From the NCBI GenBank assembly GCA_018819305.1, contig JAHJQO010000040.1, positions 1 through 44,319 on the forward strand: a stretch of 44,319 nucleotides of DNA, written 5' to 3'. The translations under genes were made by a program, and so were the position numbers. Source of the stretch: Nanobdellota archaeon. Lineage in GTDB: Archaea > Nanobdellota > Nanobdellia > Woesearchaeales > SM23-78. Below, piece after piece: positions 1-7,890 of the stretch. Under the pieces are notes generated by a model. The model saw only the letters and a program-made list of their open reading frames with translations. It had not been told where the DNA came from and did no database searches. The first letter of the stretch is position 1, and each line of letters starts with the position of its first letter.

Positions 1-2
1 CA

Positions 3-125
3 GCAAACAGCATGATAAAAAGAGGAATGGGAGAAACATTACGCGGTCGTACCGTCGGACAACAAGCCAGACATTTCTACATGAAATGCTTCACACATAA
101 CATGCTAGTAAGGTGCTCAAAATGA
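3..125 (+). CDS. Partial ORF, possible C-terminus of a DDE transposase
   Basis: The reading frame is open from the window edge to a TGA at 123-125 and gives about 40 residues. It contains RGMGETLRGRTVGQQ, then HFYMKCFTHN. The pattern KRxxGExLRxRxxxxQxRxxxxKxxxHN resembles the C-terminal helix of IS5/IS4-type DDE transposases as I remember them; this is a weak match on a short fragment. The body of the gene lies outside the window. The hairpin-rich element at 781-999 fits a transposon-affected edge. It could also be the tail of an unrelated gene. Confidence 0.35.
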   Translation, partial: ANSMIKRGMGETLRGRTVGQQARHFYMKCFTHNMLVRCSK

Positions 126-155
126 AACTTGCAAACGAGCCCAAAGTGCGATAAA

Positions 156-165
156 TTTTTATATC
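156..165 (+). promoter_or_regulatory. TATA-like box for the DUF2284 gene
   Basis: TTTTTATATC lies about 25 bases before the ATG at 186. This is the spacing expected for a leaderless archaeal transcript, and it supports that ATG over the TTG at 129. Confidence 0.5.
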
Positions 166-185
166 TAAGTTTAGTTCCTGTTTTC

Positions 186-746
186 ATGAGACTAGATGAA
201 GTAATTCAAAGGATTTGCGAACTTGCTGAGGAAAAAGGGGCAAATTCAACCAAATTCATCTCTGCCAATAATATTATTGTTAGTGATTGGGTTAGGCAGA
301 AATGCGAATATGGATGCAAAGGCTATGCAACACATTTTACTTGCCCACCTTACTCTCCTACACCTGAAGAAACCAGAACCAGATTAGCTAGTTATAATAA
401 CGCCATACTTCTTGAATTTATTGGGCTGAAAGAAAAACCAGAACAGCAAAAAATTCATAACATCATGTTTGAACTGGAAAAAGAAGCATATCTATCAGGG
501 TTCTATAAAGCATTCGCTTATACAACTGGGCCTTGCCGTACTTGTGAGCCCTGCTGGGCCACAAAAGTCGAGAAGCCGAATAAATTCAGCAAAAGAGAAT
601 GTAAGAATCAGAAAAAGGCAAGACCTGCCATGGAAGCCTGTGGAATAGATGTTTTTCAAACCGTCAGAAAAGCAGGATATGATATTGATGTTGTCCGAAA
701 AGAAGGTGAGTGCTTTAAGAATTTTACACTTCTTCTGCTTGATTAA
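186..746 (+). CDS. DUF2284 Cys-rich metal-binding protein
   Basis: This is a predicted metal-binding protein of the DUF2284 family, whose biochemical role is unknown. Cys-rich segments support the call: CEYGCKGY and HFTCPPYSPT in the first half, then GPCRTCEPCW and a later CG and C near the end. The Cys spacing suggests an iron-sulfur cluster or another bound metal. The frame is also open from a TTG at 129, but I start it at the ATG at 186 because a TATA-like box sits about 25 bases upstream and the family begins close to this Met. The product is 186 aa. No signal peptide or membrane segment is visible, so it is probably cytoplasmic. It stands alone, with no obvious link to the glycan genes further right. 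Confidence 0.85.
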   Translation: MRLDEVIQRICELAEEKGANSTKFISANNIIVSDWVRQKCEYGCKGYATHFTCPPYSPTPEETRTRLASYNNAILLEFIGLKEKPEQQKIHNIMFELEKEAYLSGFYKAFAYTTGPCRTCEPCWATKVEKPNKFSKRECKNQKKARPAMEACGIDVFQTVRKAGYDIDVVRKEGECFKNFTLLLLD

Positions 747-780
747 ATATTTCATAGCATAAACATTTTCATGATTTTCA

Positions 781-999
781 GCTCTGTCCCTAATCTCACT
801 TTGTTCGATAGTATTGCCTTCAAAAGAAGTTTTCGCTCGTTCGCTACGCTCACTTCCAAAACTTCACTAAATGCAAGCGATTCCTAGTCCAAAAAAGGAC
901 CGGAATCCCTTAGTATTAGTTTTGACCTTTATTTATTTTAATAAATAAATTCAAAAACTATGTTTTTTGTAATTAAGGCAAAGACTTTCGGGACAGAGC
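781..999. repeat. MITE-like element with 10-bp terminal inverted repeats
   Basis: The 302-base gap between the DUF2284 and DsbA-like genes holds no ORF. It is bounded by an exact 10-bp inverted repeat, GCTCTGTCCC at 781-790 and GGGACAGAGC at 990-999. Inside are three stem-loops: GAAGTTTT/AAAACTTC at 826-833 and 858-865; GATTCCTAGTCC paired with GGACCGGAATC at 879-890 and 897-907; and an AT-rich near-perfect hairpin at 918-959. I see no clear target-site duplication. It resembles a non-autonomous insertion element, but a structured intergenic RNA or a terminator region is possible. Confidence 0.5.
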
Positions 1000-1048
1000 C
1001 TCATTTCTCAAAACTTTTTTAAACTCCTTATTCATTCTAAACAATAAC

Positions 1049-1774
1049 ATGAAAACATCTGAAAAAAAGAGTGGAGAAAACAAAGATTCTGATAACAATC
1101 AGAATAATAATGCAACAGACAAAGAAAAGCCTAAATCTGAAAAAACTGAAAACATCATAGCCATAGCTGTTTTTGCAGTGCTGATCATAATTGGCATTGG
1201 TATTTTCACTGGTTGGTTTGGTCTGGCAGATAAAAATGCAAAGGATGCTGAAAGAATTCGTGTTCCAATTGATAATGATCCTTTCACAGGCGGTTCAGAA
1301 GCCAGCGTCGTAATAGTGGGATTTTCTGATTATGAATGTCCATTTTGCAGCAAAGCAGAGCAAACCATAATGAACATACTAAAAAAGTATCCTGATGAAA
1401 TAGTATATGTCTTTAAAAACTATCCTCTGACAAAGATTCATCCAAATTCATACAATGCAGCACTGGCTGCAGAATGCGCAAAAGAACAAGATAAGTTCTG
1501 GGAATATCATGAATATTTATTTGCACATAATACTGAACTAAATGAAGATATGTTCAAAGAATCTGCTCTTACTTTTGGTCTTGATTCAGAAAAATTCAAT
1601 GAGTGTTTTGACAGTCAAAGATACAAAATTGGAGTTGATAAGGACATTCAGACAGCAGGAGTTGTCGGAGTCACAGGAACACCGACATTTTTCATTAACG
1701 GAATTAAGCTCGTGGGTGCGCAACCTGAAGAAGAATTCATATCACTTATTGAAGATGAACTGAAAAAGAGTTAA
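1049..1774 (+). CDS. Membrane-anchored DsbA-like thiol oxidoreductase (Thioredoxin_4 type)
   Basis: A thioredoxin-fold protein likely to make or isomerise disulfides in exported proteins. The N-terminus is a charged, Asn-rich tail of about 34 residues. One transmembrane segment follows at about 35-56, and then an extracytoplasmic DsbA-like domain. The active site CPFC is at residues 97-100 (YECPFC), and the cis-Pro loop GTPTFFING is at about 210-218. Two further Cys occur at 143 and 187. The 241-aa length is normal for archaeal and bacterial anchored DsbA-like proteins. TTTTTTAAAC at 1015-1024 is a plausible TATA box about 25 bases before a start near the ATG, so the mRNA may be almost leaderless. 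The next gene begins 26 bases downstream on the same strand. Confidence 0.9.
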   Translation: MKTSEKKSGENKDSDNNQNNNATDKEKPKSEKTENIIAIAVFAVLIIIGIGIFTGWFGLADKNAKDAERIRVPIDNDPFTGGSEASVVIVGFSDYECPFCSKAEQTIMNILKKYPDEIVYVFKNYPLTKIHPNSYNAALAAECAKEQDKFWEYHEYLFAHNTELNEDMFKESALTFGLDSEKFNECFDSQRYKIGVDKDIQTAGVVGVTGTPTFFINGIKLVGAQPEEEFISLIEDELKKS

Positions 1775-1800
1775 GAAATAGTTAAAAATGAGTTGAAAAA

Positions 1801-2742
1801 ATGAAATATGTTGTTACTGGCGGAGCAGGTTTTATAGGCAGCCATATTGTCGAAGAGTTGGTGAAAAAAGGAGAAGATGTTGTTGTTATTGACAACCTGT
1901 CTGCAGGCACCAATAATCTGCCAGACCTGCCAAAAGACATTCTTGAGAAAATCAAATTCATTAAGGGAGATATTTGTGACTTAAATCTTTTAAAAGAAGA
2001 ATTCCAAGATGTTGATTTTGTTTTGCACCACGCCGCATTAATATCTGTAAGAGAATCTGTTGAAAAAAAAGATGAGTATACTGCAGTAATTCATGAAGGC
2101 ACCAGAAACATTTTGGAGGCTGCCAGGCTTAATAATGTAAAAAGAGTTGTATTTGCTTCATCTTGTGCTGTCTATGGAAACACAAATATAATTCCTCAGA
2201 CAGAACAGCTTGAAACTAATCCTTTGTCACCTTATGCTGAATTAAAGCTGAGCGCAGAAAAACTGTGTAATGAATATTACAAAAAGCATGGTCTAAAAAC
2301 AATTATCCTCAGGTATTTTAATGTATTTGGACCAAGGCAGAGCCCTGATTCAACTTATGCTGGCGTGATTCCATTGTTTATAAAAAAAGTGCTGAATAAT
2401 GAGACTCCAAATATATATGGTGATGGAGAACAAACCAGAGACTTTGTTTTTGTCAAAGATATAGTGAATGTAAACTTACTCGCATGCAAAGCTAACGCCG
2501 GATTTGGAGAACCTATAAATATCGGCACAGGCCAAGAAACCAGTGTTAATAAAATTCTTTTTCTTATAAACAAGCATTTAAATAAAAATGTCAAGCCTAA
2601 TTTTGCACCTGAGAAAAAAGAGGAGCTTAAAAGGGCTTGTTCTGATAATACAAAAGCAGAAAAGCTCCTTGGCTTTAAAGCTAAGTATGGTTTTGAACAA
2701 GGCTTAAAAGAAACAATTGAATGGATTAAAACCTTGGACTAA
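1801..2742 (+). CDS. NAD-dependent sugar epimerase/dehydratase (GalE-like extended SDR)
   Basis: An extended short-chain dehydrogenase acting on a nucleotide sugar, most like UDP-glucose/UDP-GlcNAc 4-epimerases. The Rossmann motif TGGAGFIG is at residues 6-13, and NAD-ribose contacts are expected at D31-N32. The catalytic SSCAVYG segment is at about 120-126 and YAELK at 145-149 (Tyr145, Lys149). The RYFNVFGPRQ stretch at about 171-180 and the GDGEQTRDFVFV stretch are typical of nucleotide-sugar epimerases. The 313-aa length is normal. It ends head-on against the EamA gene with a 4-base overlap. The exact sugar and reaction cannot be read from sequence. It probably feeds surface-glycan synthesis. 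Confidence 0.88.
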   Translation: MKYVVTGGAGFIGSHIVEELVKKGEDVVVIDNLSAGTNNLPDLPKDILEKIKFIKGDICDLNLLKEEFQDVDFVLHHAALISVRESVEKKDEYTAVIHEGTRNILEAARLNNVKRVVFASSCAVYGNTNIIPQTEQLETNPLSPYAELKLSAEKLCNEYYKKHGLKTIILRYFNVFGPRQSPDSTYAGVIPLFIKKVLNNETPNIYGDGEQTRDFVFVKDIVNVNLLACKANAGFGEPINIGTGQETSVNKILFLINKHLNKNVKPNFAPEKKEELKRACSDNTKAEKLLGFKAKYGFEQGLKETIEWIKTLD

Positions 2743-3092
2743 ACAGAAAACAAACCAATAATAATGATACCCAATACTATAAGGGCAATACCTGCCCATT
2801 TATACTTGTTCATTTTTTCTTTGAGAAACCAAACTGAAACAAAAGCAACCCAAATATATGTTAAAGAAGTAAGGGGATAAAGCACAGACAAACGTTCCAT
2901 TGTAAGAGCATATATATAGAATACTGAACCGAATACAAAAAGTACTATACCTAAAATTAATTCCCTATTTTTTATCTGTTTAAAAATGTTTAAATTAAAA
3001 TACTTGGCACCTCTTTTCAAGTATAGTGAACCAAAGGCTCCAATAACAGTACCTATTACAACCAATACAATCGCCAATGTATTAAGCACTTT
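2739..3092 (-). CDS. Half-size EamA/SMR-type membrane transporter (second of pair)
   Basis: A four-helix membrane protein of the drug/metabolite transporter superfamily, of ArnE/ArnF or small-multidrug-resistance size. Its four hydrophobic segments cover nearly the whole 117 aa, with SVLYPLTSLTYIWVAF in the third helix and a short GAKYF loop after the first. The frame is open back to a TTG at 3110, but GAGGTG lies six bases before the GTG at 3092, which I take as the start. It then overlaps the upstream gene by 11 bases. The paired arrangement suggests a heterodimer. With glycan genes around it, flipping a lipid-linked sugar is a reasonable inference; drug efflux is the alternative. Confidence 0.75.
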   Translation of the reverse strand, partial: KVLNTLAIVLVVIGTVIGAFGSLYLKRGAKYFNLNIFKQIKNRELILGIVLFVFGSVFYIYALTMERLSVLYPLTSLTYIWVAFVSVWFLKEKMNKYKWAGIALIVLGIIIIGLFSV

Positions 3093-3450
3093 TAGCACCT
3101 CTTGCAACAAAAATCACACCTAAAATTATTATGATTATGCCGAGCCACTGCATAAATACCAAATGTTCACCTAAAAAAATCAAAGATAATAAAGCAACCC
3201 ATATGAAACTTAGGCTAAGAAAAGGATAAATAAGAGACAAGTCTCCATGCTTCAAAGCAAACACCATAATTATAGCTCCAATTCCATAAAGAGCACATCC
3301 TATAATTAAAGGAATATTGGTTATTATTGGCACAAACGCAAGTTCAAGTTTGTTTGCTCCAAATTTAAGAAAAAGCTGGCCTAATGAAGTAAAAATTGTG
3401 CAGATAATAATAATTATGATTGCTAAATATGATTTTTTCATAATTTTCAA
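3082..3450 (-). CDS. Half-size EamA/SMR-type membrane transporter (first of pair)
   Basis: A paralogue of the following gene, about 122 aa with four predicted helices. Family-like features are GQLFLKFGANK after helix 1 and IYPFLSLSFIWVALLSLIFLG in helix 3, followed by a short glycine-containing helix 4. A TTG at 3450 lies just after a G-run, and the ATG at 3441 is the other candidate, so the start is uncertain by three codons. It begins 10 bases after the GT-C gene stops, so the three genes probably share one transcript. The pair resembles ArnE/ArnF subunits that flip undecaprenyl-phosphate-aminoarabinose. The actual substrate here is unknown. Confidence 0.75.
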   Translation of the reverse strand: MKIMKKSYLAIIIIIICTIFTSLGQLFLKFGANKLELAFVPIITNIPLIIGCALYGIGAIIMVFALKHGDLSLIYPFLSLSFIWVALLSLIFLGEHLVFMQWLGIIIIILGVIFVARGAKSA

Positions 3451-3460
3451 ATAAAACCCC

Positions 3461-5323
3461 CTAACTTGTGTTTACTATTTTGTATATCCTGCTTAGCACC
3501 ACATTGTCTTGTTTATAACTCCATACTTCTTCCAAGTAATTATCCAAATCTGGATGCCAAGGATGAGCAAGGTCAAATTGTGTAGGAAGGATGAAGATAA
3601 GGTCAATTTGCTTTATGTATTCCCCCTTGACAGCAGGGTCTGGCCATGTATGCTGTTTAAAAAAGGAAATATTATATCTCTGCACAAGGTCATTGTAGGC
3701 GGTGTTATCCTCTAATGAAAGCGGGTCAAACCATGATGTCATCTTGCCAGAATTATCAAAATAGTATTCTGATTGTATCCAGTAATAATCCCAATAGAAG
3801 TAATCTACAGAATATTCTTCCAGCAATCTTTTTCTTTCTATAGTATCATTGCCATAAAGTATAACAGCAGCAGCGGCCTGGCGCTTATCAACATCTAAGA
3901 ACATGCTGTTGTGTGATTTCCTGCCAACAACTTCTTTTCTGCCAGTAAGTCCATTAAGAGCAAAGCTTAACTCATTGGTTGACAAGAATACATCATTAAC
4001 ATCAGTGTTTCCAAGAACCCATTTCTGCATACCTTGAAGATTAGGTGATAACTCGTTTCTTCCGGCATTAATCCATTTGTCATTCTTTGAATACAATACG
4101 AATTGGTACATACCTAACAAGAGAATTATAAGAATAATTCCCATGAAAATGTAATTCTTATATTTTTTAGCAAAACCTGTTATGATTTCCGCACTCAATC
4201 CGCATAAAAGAGCTGTGGTTAGGCCAAAGCTGAATATTACTATATAAATAGGAGACAGATTAGTGCCAAGTAAAGGTTGAGTTAAAACAAAATGAAAGCT
4301 ACCAATCAGCGTTGCTACTAAAAGCAGAACTAGAAACTTTGTGGAAGATTGGTATTTCTTAATGAAAAACAATAAAAGCACGCCCGCTGCGAAAAAAATT
4401 GATTTAAAACCATAGAAAGGATCTGAAAAATTAAACAGAACCGATTTCAAATTGTCAAAAATGAATTTGAACTGTAGCTTTAATGAAGAAAGGTCTTGGG
4501 TAAATAGGTGTGCCTGCTGAATTTCGCCATGATAAACAAAGATGGGCTTGAACCAGTAAAGCATTGCAATACAACTCCCTATAAAACCAATTATTATGAG
4601 TAGTATGAGAGTTTTTGAAAAATTTTTTTTAAAAGAATCTGTGTCAAAAATCCATCTTTTATCACTCCGTCTCAAGTGCTCAAAGAATAGTTTATAAAGA
4701 GCTATTATTACAAATATAAACACACCAGTCACAAAACCGACTGTGTGGGATATTCCCAACAAACCAAAAAGAACACCTGAGGTTATTGCTGAAACCCAGC
4801 TCTTTTTCTCAAAGAAATAAAGCAAGGAAAAAATAAAAGCAGGCATTACAAGAGTCATTGTAAACTGAAGATATTTCCATACAGGAAAAGAAATCAATGG
4901 CAGGTAAAGTAAAGTTGTAAACAATGCAGTATGCTTGTTTTTGAACAGATAATTAGCAAAGAAGTAAAACACAATAAGAGCAACAATCATATGGATTATT
5001 GCAAAGATTTTCATTGCTGCAAAAGCTGATAAACCAAATACGCTGCCTATAACAGATACAAGTATTGTGTAAAGAGGAAGGTAAAGTGGCTCTGAGCCAA
5101 GTACATTAGGGCTTACAAAAGGATTGCCCCCACTTAAAACATGCTGCACAGTTCCCATTGAATAATAATAGTCTCCGCCATATATCGGGCTTGGAAGTGC
5201 CTTAAATCCAGACATTAAGTTGATTTGAAGAACAAGATATATTACAATTATTCCTATGAAAACATAATCCTGCCATTTTAAATTCTTAATAATGAGTTTT
5301 ATTTTATCTGATAATTTAGTCAA
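3461..5323 (-). CDS. GT-C-type multi-pass membrane glycosyltransferase
   Basis: A large polytopic protein of about 620 aa with roughly a dozen hydrophobic helices and a hydrophilic C-terminal region of about 200 residues. After the first helix there is an external loop with GGDYYYSMG (Asp51) and later GSEPLYLPLY. Acidic residues in that loop are the usual metal/substrate site of GT-C enzymes that use lipid-phosphate sugars. I cannot assign a CAZy family. I start it at the TTG at 5321-5323 because GAGGTGAT (5327-5334) sits just upstream; the frame is also open to a TTG at 5341. It leads a three-gene transcript with the EamA pair. A role in adding a sugar on the outer face, or in surface-glycan assembly, is inferred. 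Confidence 0.72.
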   Translation of the reverse strand: MTKLSDKIKLIIKNLKWQDYVFIGIIVIYLVLQINLMSGFKALPSPIYGGDYYYSMGTVQHVLSGGNPFVSPNVLGSEPLYLPLYTILVSVIGSVFGLSAFAAMKIFAIIHMIVALIVFYFFANYLFKNKHTALFTTLLYLPLISFPVWKYLQFTMTLVMPAFIFSLLYFFEKKSWVSAITSGVLFGLLGISHTVGFVTGVFIFVIIALYKLFFEHLRRSDKRWIFDTDSFKKNFSKTLILLIIIGFIGSCIAMLYWFKPIFVYHGEIQQAHLFTQDLSSLKLQFKFIFDNLKSVLFNFSDPFYGFKSIFFAAGVLLLFFIKKYQSSTKFLVLLLVATLIGSFHFVLTQPLLGTNLSPIYIVIFSFGLTTALLCGLSAEIITGFAKKYKNYIFMGIILIILLLGMYQFVLYSKNDKWINAGRNELSPNLQGMQKWVLGNTDVNDVFLSTNELSFALNGLTGRKEVVGRKSHNSMFLDVDKRQAAAAVILYGNDTIERKRLLEEYSVDYFYWDYYWIQSEYYFDNSGKMTSWFDPLSLEDNTAYNDLVQRYNISFFKQHTWPDPAVKGEYIKQIDLIFILPTQFDLAHPWHPDLDNYLEEVWSYKQDNVVLSRIYKIVNTS

Positions 5324-5350
5324 AAAATCACCTCTCGCCAAAAACCAATA

Positions 5351-5415
5351 AATTAAATATATAACAATTAAATATATAACAATATAGTTTTAAAATAGTT
5401 TTAGAATAGTTTTAA
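5351..5415. repeat. Tandem repeats in a divergent promoter region
   Basis: ATTAAATATATAACA occurs twice in tandem (5351-5365, 5366-5380). It is followed by three 11-bp units ATAGTTTTARA (5383-5393, 5394-5404, 5405-5415). Read on the minus strand, the 15-mers give duplicated TATA-like boxes for the GT-C gene. The 11-mers may be regulator sites or simple slippage repeats. Confidence 0.7.
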
Positions 5416-5503
5416 ATCTTTCGATATAAACTATCTAATCAACCTAAACATTTATAAATAATTGTGAAGTATATTTTGATATCAAAGTCTTAGTTAAAAC
5501 AAA

Positions 5504-6214
5504 ATGAAAAAATCAATCACTGTCGTTGTAGCTGCATATAATGAAGAAGGATACCTTGAAAGAGCTATAAAAAAATATGTAAACGCTCTAAATAAAACAC
5601 CCCTTGATTATGAGATTCTGATTATAAATGACGGAAGCAAAGACAGGACTGATGAAATTGCCAATCAACTTGCTAAAAAATACCCTCAAGTAAGAGTTTC
5701 TCACAATAAAAGAAACAGAAACCTTGGTTATGTGTTTAGAAAAGCAGTTAGGCTTGCAAAAAAGAACTACATAACTTTGTTTCCAGGAGAAGGAGAGCTA
5801 TTAGCTAGTTCTATTAGAAAGAATCTAAGTTATATTGGAAAAGCAGATATTATAGTGCCACACATAGGAAACCCCAAGCTAAGACCATTTTACAGGAGAG
5901 TAATTTCAAGTGGTTTTACAACTTTATTAAACCTCTTATTTGGCTTACATCTTAAGTATTACAACGGGCACGTTATTAATAAAGTTAAAGTCTTAAGAAA
6001 AACCAGAATGACTACAGACAGCTTTGCTTATGAAGCAGAAATTTTGATAAGACTGCTAAAAGGAAAAAAGAAATATTCATACATTCAAGTCCCTTACTAC
6101 ACTGAGAAAAGAACAGGAAAATCAGCAGCACTTAAAATAAAGAATTTAATCATGGTATGCTGGACAGTCATAAGACTACTCAGAGATATTCGTTCAGAGA
6201 AAAATGACTCTTAA
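5504..6214 (+). CDS. GT2-family glycosyltransferase (dolichyl-phosphate-sugar synthase-like)
   Basis: A GT-A-fold enzyme that probably moves a nucleotide sugar to a lipid phosphate or a growing glycan. The nucleotide-binding start VVVAAYNEEGYLERAI is at about 7-22 and NDGSKDRT at 42-49. A NxGYVFRKAVRLAK helix follows at about 73-86. Where dolichyl-phosphate mannose synthases carry a metal-binding DAD/DXD, this protein has FPGEGEL at 93-99, so the metal site is either Glu-based or changed. Length is 236 aa with no C-terminal membrane helices. A TATA-like ATTTATAAATAA lies at about 5449-5460. It overlaps the next gene by 11 bases, which suggests translational coupling to the heptose pathway. 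Confidence 0.85.
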   Translation: MKKSITVVVAAYNEEGYLERAIKKYVNALNKTPLDYEILIINDGSKDRTDEIANQLAKKYPQVRVSHNKRNRNLGYVFRKAVRLAKKNYITLFPGEGELLASSIRKNLSYIGKADIIVPHIGNPKLRPFYRRVISSGFTTLLNLLFGLHLKYYNGHVINKVKVLRKTRMTTDSFAYEAEILIRLLKGKKKYSYIQVPYYTEKRTGKSAALKIKNLIMVCWTVIRLLRDIRSEKNDS

Positions 6215-7292
6215 AATTAGCAAGGAAATAGAAAAAAGGTATACTTCTAATAAAATACTTGGCTATCCATCCGCAATAAAAAAGATTTCTGAACTCAAAA
6301 AGCAGGGTAAAAAAGTCGGCTTGTGCCATGGGGGCTTTGATCTTCTTCATCCCGGCCACATGAAGCATTTTGAGTCAGCTAAGAAGCTATGTGACTATCT
6401 TGTTGTTTCCATAACATCAGACCAATACGTAACTTCAAGAAAGGGTTCTGGCAGGCCTGTGCTCCCTGATAATCTCAGAGCATATTCTGCTACGTGTGTT
6501 GAGTTTGTTGACTGTGTGGTTATCAGCGATTTCAAGAAAGGAATCGAGGTTATAAAAAAACTTAATCCCTCTTACTACATAAAGGGTCCTGACTTCATAC
6601 ACAAGACAACGCCTGGCATAACTGCTGAGCGGGAAGCCATAAAAGAGGTTGGCGGAGAAATGAAGTACACAAATGACCCTGCCTTTTCCACAACAGAAAT
6701 AATTCATTATGTAAAAGAAGAGCTTGACAGAAAAAAAATCCTGCTCCTCATTGATAGGGACGGTACCATCATTGAAGATAGAGATTTCCTTGGAAAAAAC
6801 AAGAACTGGAGAGAGGAAGTAAAGGATAATAAGCCTGTGGTTGACTTTCTCTCTTATCTACAGACCAAATACGAAACCACAAAGATTGTGGTGACTAATC
6901 AGGCAGGTGTTGCAAGGAAGTATTTTGACTGCAAGACTGTCGAAGAATCAAATGAATGCGCAAATGCCATACTAAAGAGGAGAGGTGTGGTTATAGATAA
7001 TTGGCAGTACTGCCCTGATGTTGACTCTGCATACGCGGAAATAAAAAGAAAAAAAGAAGGTTTTGAGTTCGACCCTAAGTTTGTTAAGGAGAAGACCAAG
7101 CGAAAGCCCAGCCCGGACATGGTTTTTGACGGCCTGAAAGAAATTAACAAAAACATTAATGAGTTCACAGACATACTGGTGCTGGGAGACAAGGACGATG
7201 ATAAGGGACTGGCTAAGAACCTAGGAGGAAAATTCATAGCTGTTAACAACAAAAGCTATAATGAATTAATAAAAGATTTCGAAAGCAGTTAA
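6204..7292 (+). CDS. Fusion: heptose-1-phosphate nucleotidyltransferase (HldE-C type) + GmhB-like HAD phosphatase
   Basis: A two-domain enzyme. Residues about 25-175 form an HxGH nucleotidyltransferase like the C-terminal half of HldE: GGFDLLHPGH (HPGH at 49-52), SGRPVLPDNLRAY and later YIKGPDF. Residues about 178-360 form a HAD phosphatase like GmhB: DRDGTI at 184-189, VVTNQAGVAR as motif II, KRKPSPDM as motif III and LVLGDKDDD as motif IV. The domains would carry out the last two steps to NDP-heptose: removing the C7 phosphate, then transferring the nucleotide. In E. coli the nucleotidyltransferase is fused to the kinase, so this pairing is unusual. The zinc loop of GmhB (CxH...CxC) is reduced to a lone CPD. 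The nucleotide base is not predictable. GmhA and the kinase are convergent, starting 13 bases beyond the stop. Confidence 0.88.
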   Translation: MTLKISKEIEKRYTSNKILGYPSAIKKISELKKQGKKVGLCHGGFDLLHPGHMKHFESAKKLCDYLVVSITSDQYVTSRKGSGRPVLPDNLRAYSATCVEFVDCVVISDFKKGIEVIKKLNPSYYIKGPDFIHKTTPGITAEREAIKEVGGEMKYTNDPAFSTTEIIHYVKEELDRKKILLLIDRDGTIIEDRDFLGKNKNWREEVKDNKPVVDFLSYLQTKYETTKIVVTNQAGVARKYFDCKTVEESNECANAILKRRGVVIDNWQYCPDVDSAYAEIKRKKEGFEFDPKFVKEKTKRKPSPDMVFDGLKEINKNINEFTDILVLGDKDDDKGLAKNLGGKFIAVNNKSYNELIKDFESS

Positions 7293-7305
7293 TCAGTTAA
7301 GTTAC

Positions 7306-7890
7306 TCACTCTTTCTCTTTAATTTCTGTCTCTTTTAATTCTGCTTCTCTAAGATACACAGCAAGGAAATGACCAAAAATATGGTGTATATCTTCACATA
7401 CTTCATAATCAGGATGATTAATATGCGCACTATAGTCAGCCATCTCTTTTAGCTTGCCTCCCTTAAATCCAGAAACACCTATAGTTATCATACCATTCTC
7501 CTTAGCCCATTTTAATGCCTTTATAATGTTCGGGCTGTTGCCAGAGCTGGATATAAGAATCAGTATATCATTTGGTGAAGCCAGGTTTATTAACTGCTGC
7601 TTGAACACTTCATCATAGTGCTCATCATTGGATATGGCAGTCATGTAGCTAAGGTTATTTGAGAGGCAGATTGCCTGGTATCTCTTAAAATTCTTTGACC
7701 AGTCATAGGTGGCTCCTTTTGAAAGGTCGCACACATAGTGCGATGCAATGGCTGCGCTCCCGCCGTTTCCCGCCACAAATATTTTCTGGTTATTTTTAAT
7801 AGAGTTTTTTAGTATGAGTGGTATCTTGTCGTCAAACTCAAATGCATCCATTGCCTTGTTTATGTGCCCTTTATATTCATCCCATTTCAT
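7306..7890 (-). CDS. gmhA: Sedoheptulose-7-phosphate isomerase (GmhA-like SIS protein)
   Basis: A SIS-domain isomerase that turns sedoheptulose-7-phosphate into D-glycero-D-manno-heptose-7-phosphate, the first step to activated heptose. The phosphate-binding GNGGSAAIASHY is at residues 41-52, the Glu-containing SNDE at 87-90, SSSGNSPN at 114-121 and the His-rich EDIHHIFGHF at 166-175. The 194-aa length is normal for GmhA, which is a tetramer in the cytoplasm. Its ATG overlaps the stop of the kinase gene as ATGA, so the two are translationally coupled. Together with the kinase and the fusion gene opposite, all four enzyme activities of the heptose route are present. Confidence 0.92.
   Translation of the reverse strand: MKWDEYKGHINKAMDAFEFDDKIPLILKNSIKNNQKIFVAGNGGSAAIASHYVCDLSKGATYDWSKNFKRYQAICLSNNLSYMTAISNDEHYDEVFKQQLINLASPNDILILISSSGNSPNIIKALKWAKENGMITIGVSGFKGGKLKEMADYSAHINHPDYEVCEDIHHIFGHFLAVYLREAELKETEIKEKE

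Noticed and set aside
129-185. Upstream extension of the DUF2284 gene from a TTG at 129
   Set aside because: The extra residues do not look like the family, and the TATA-like box at 156-165 would lie inside it. The ATG at 186 fits better.
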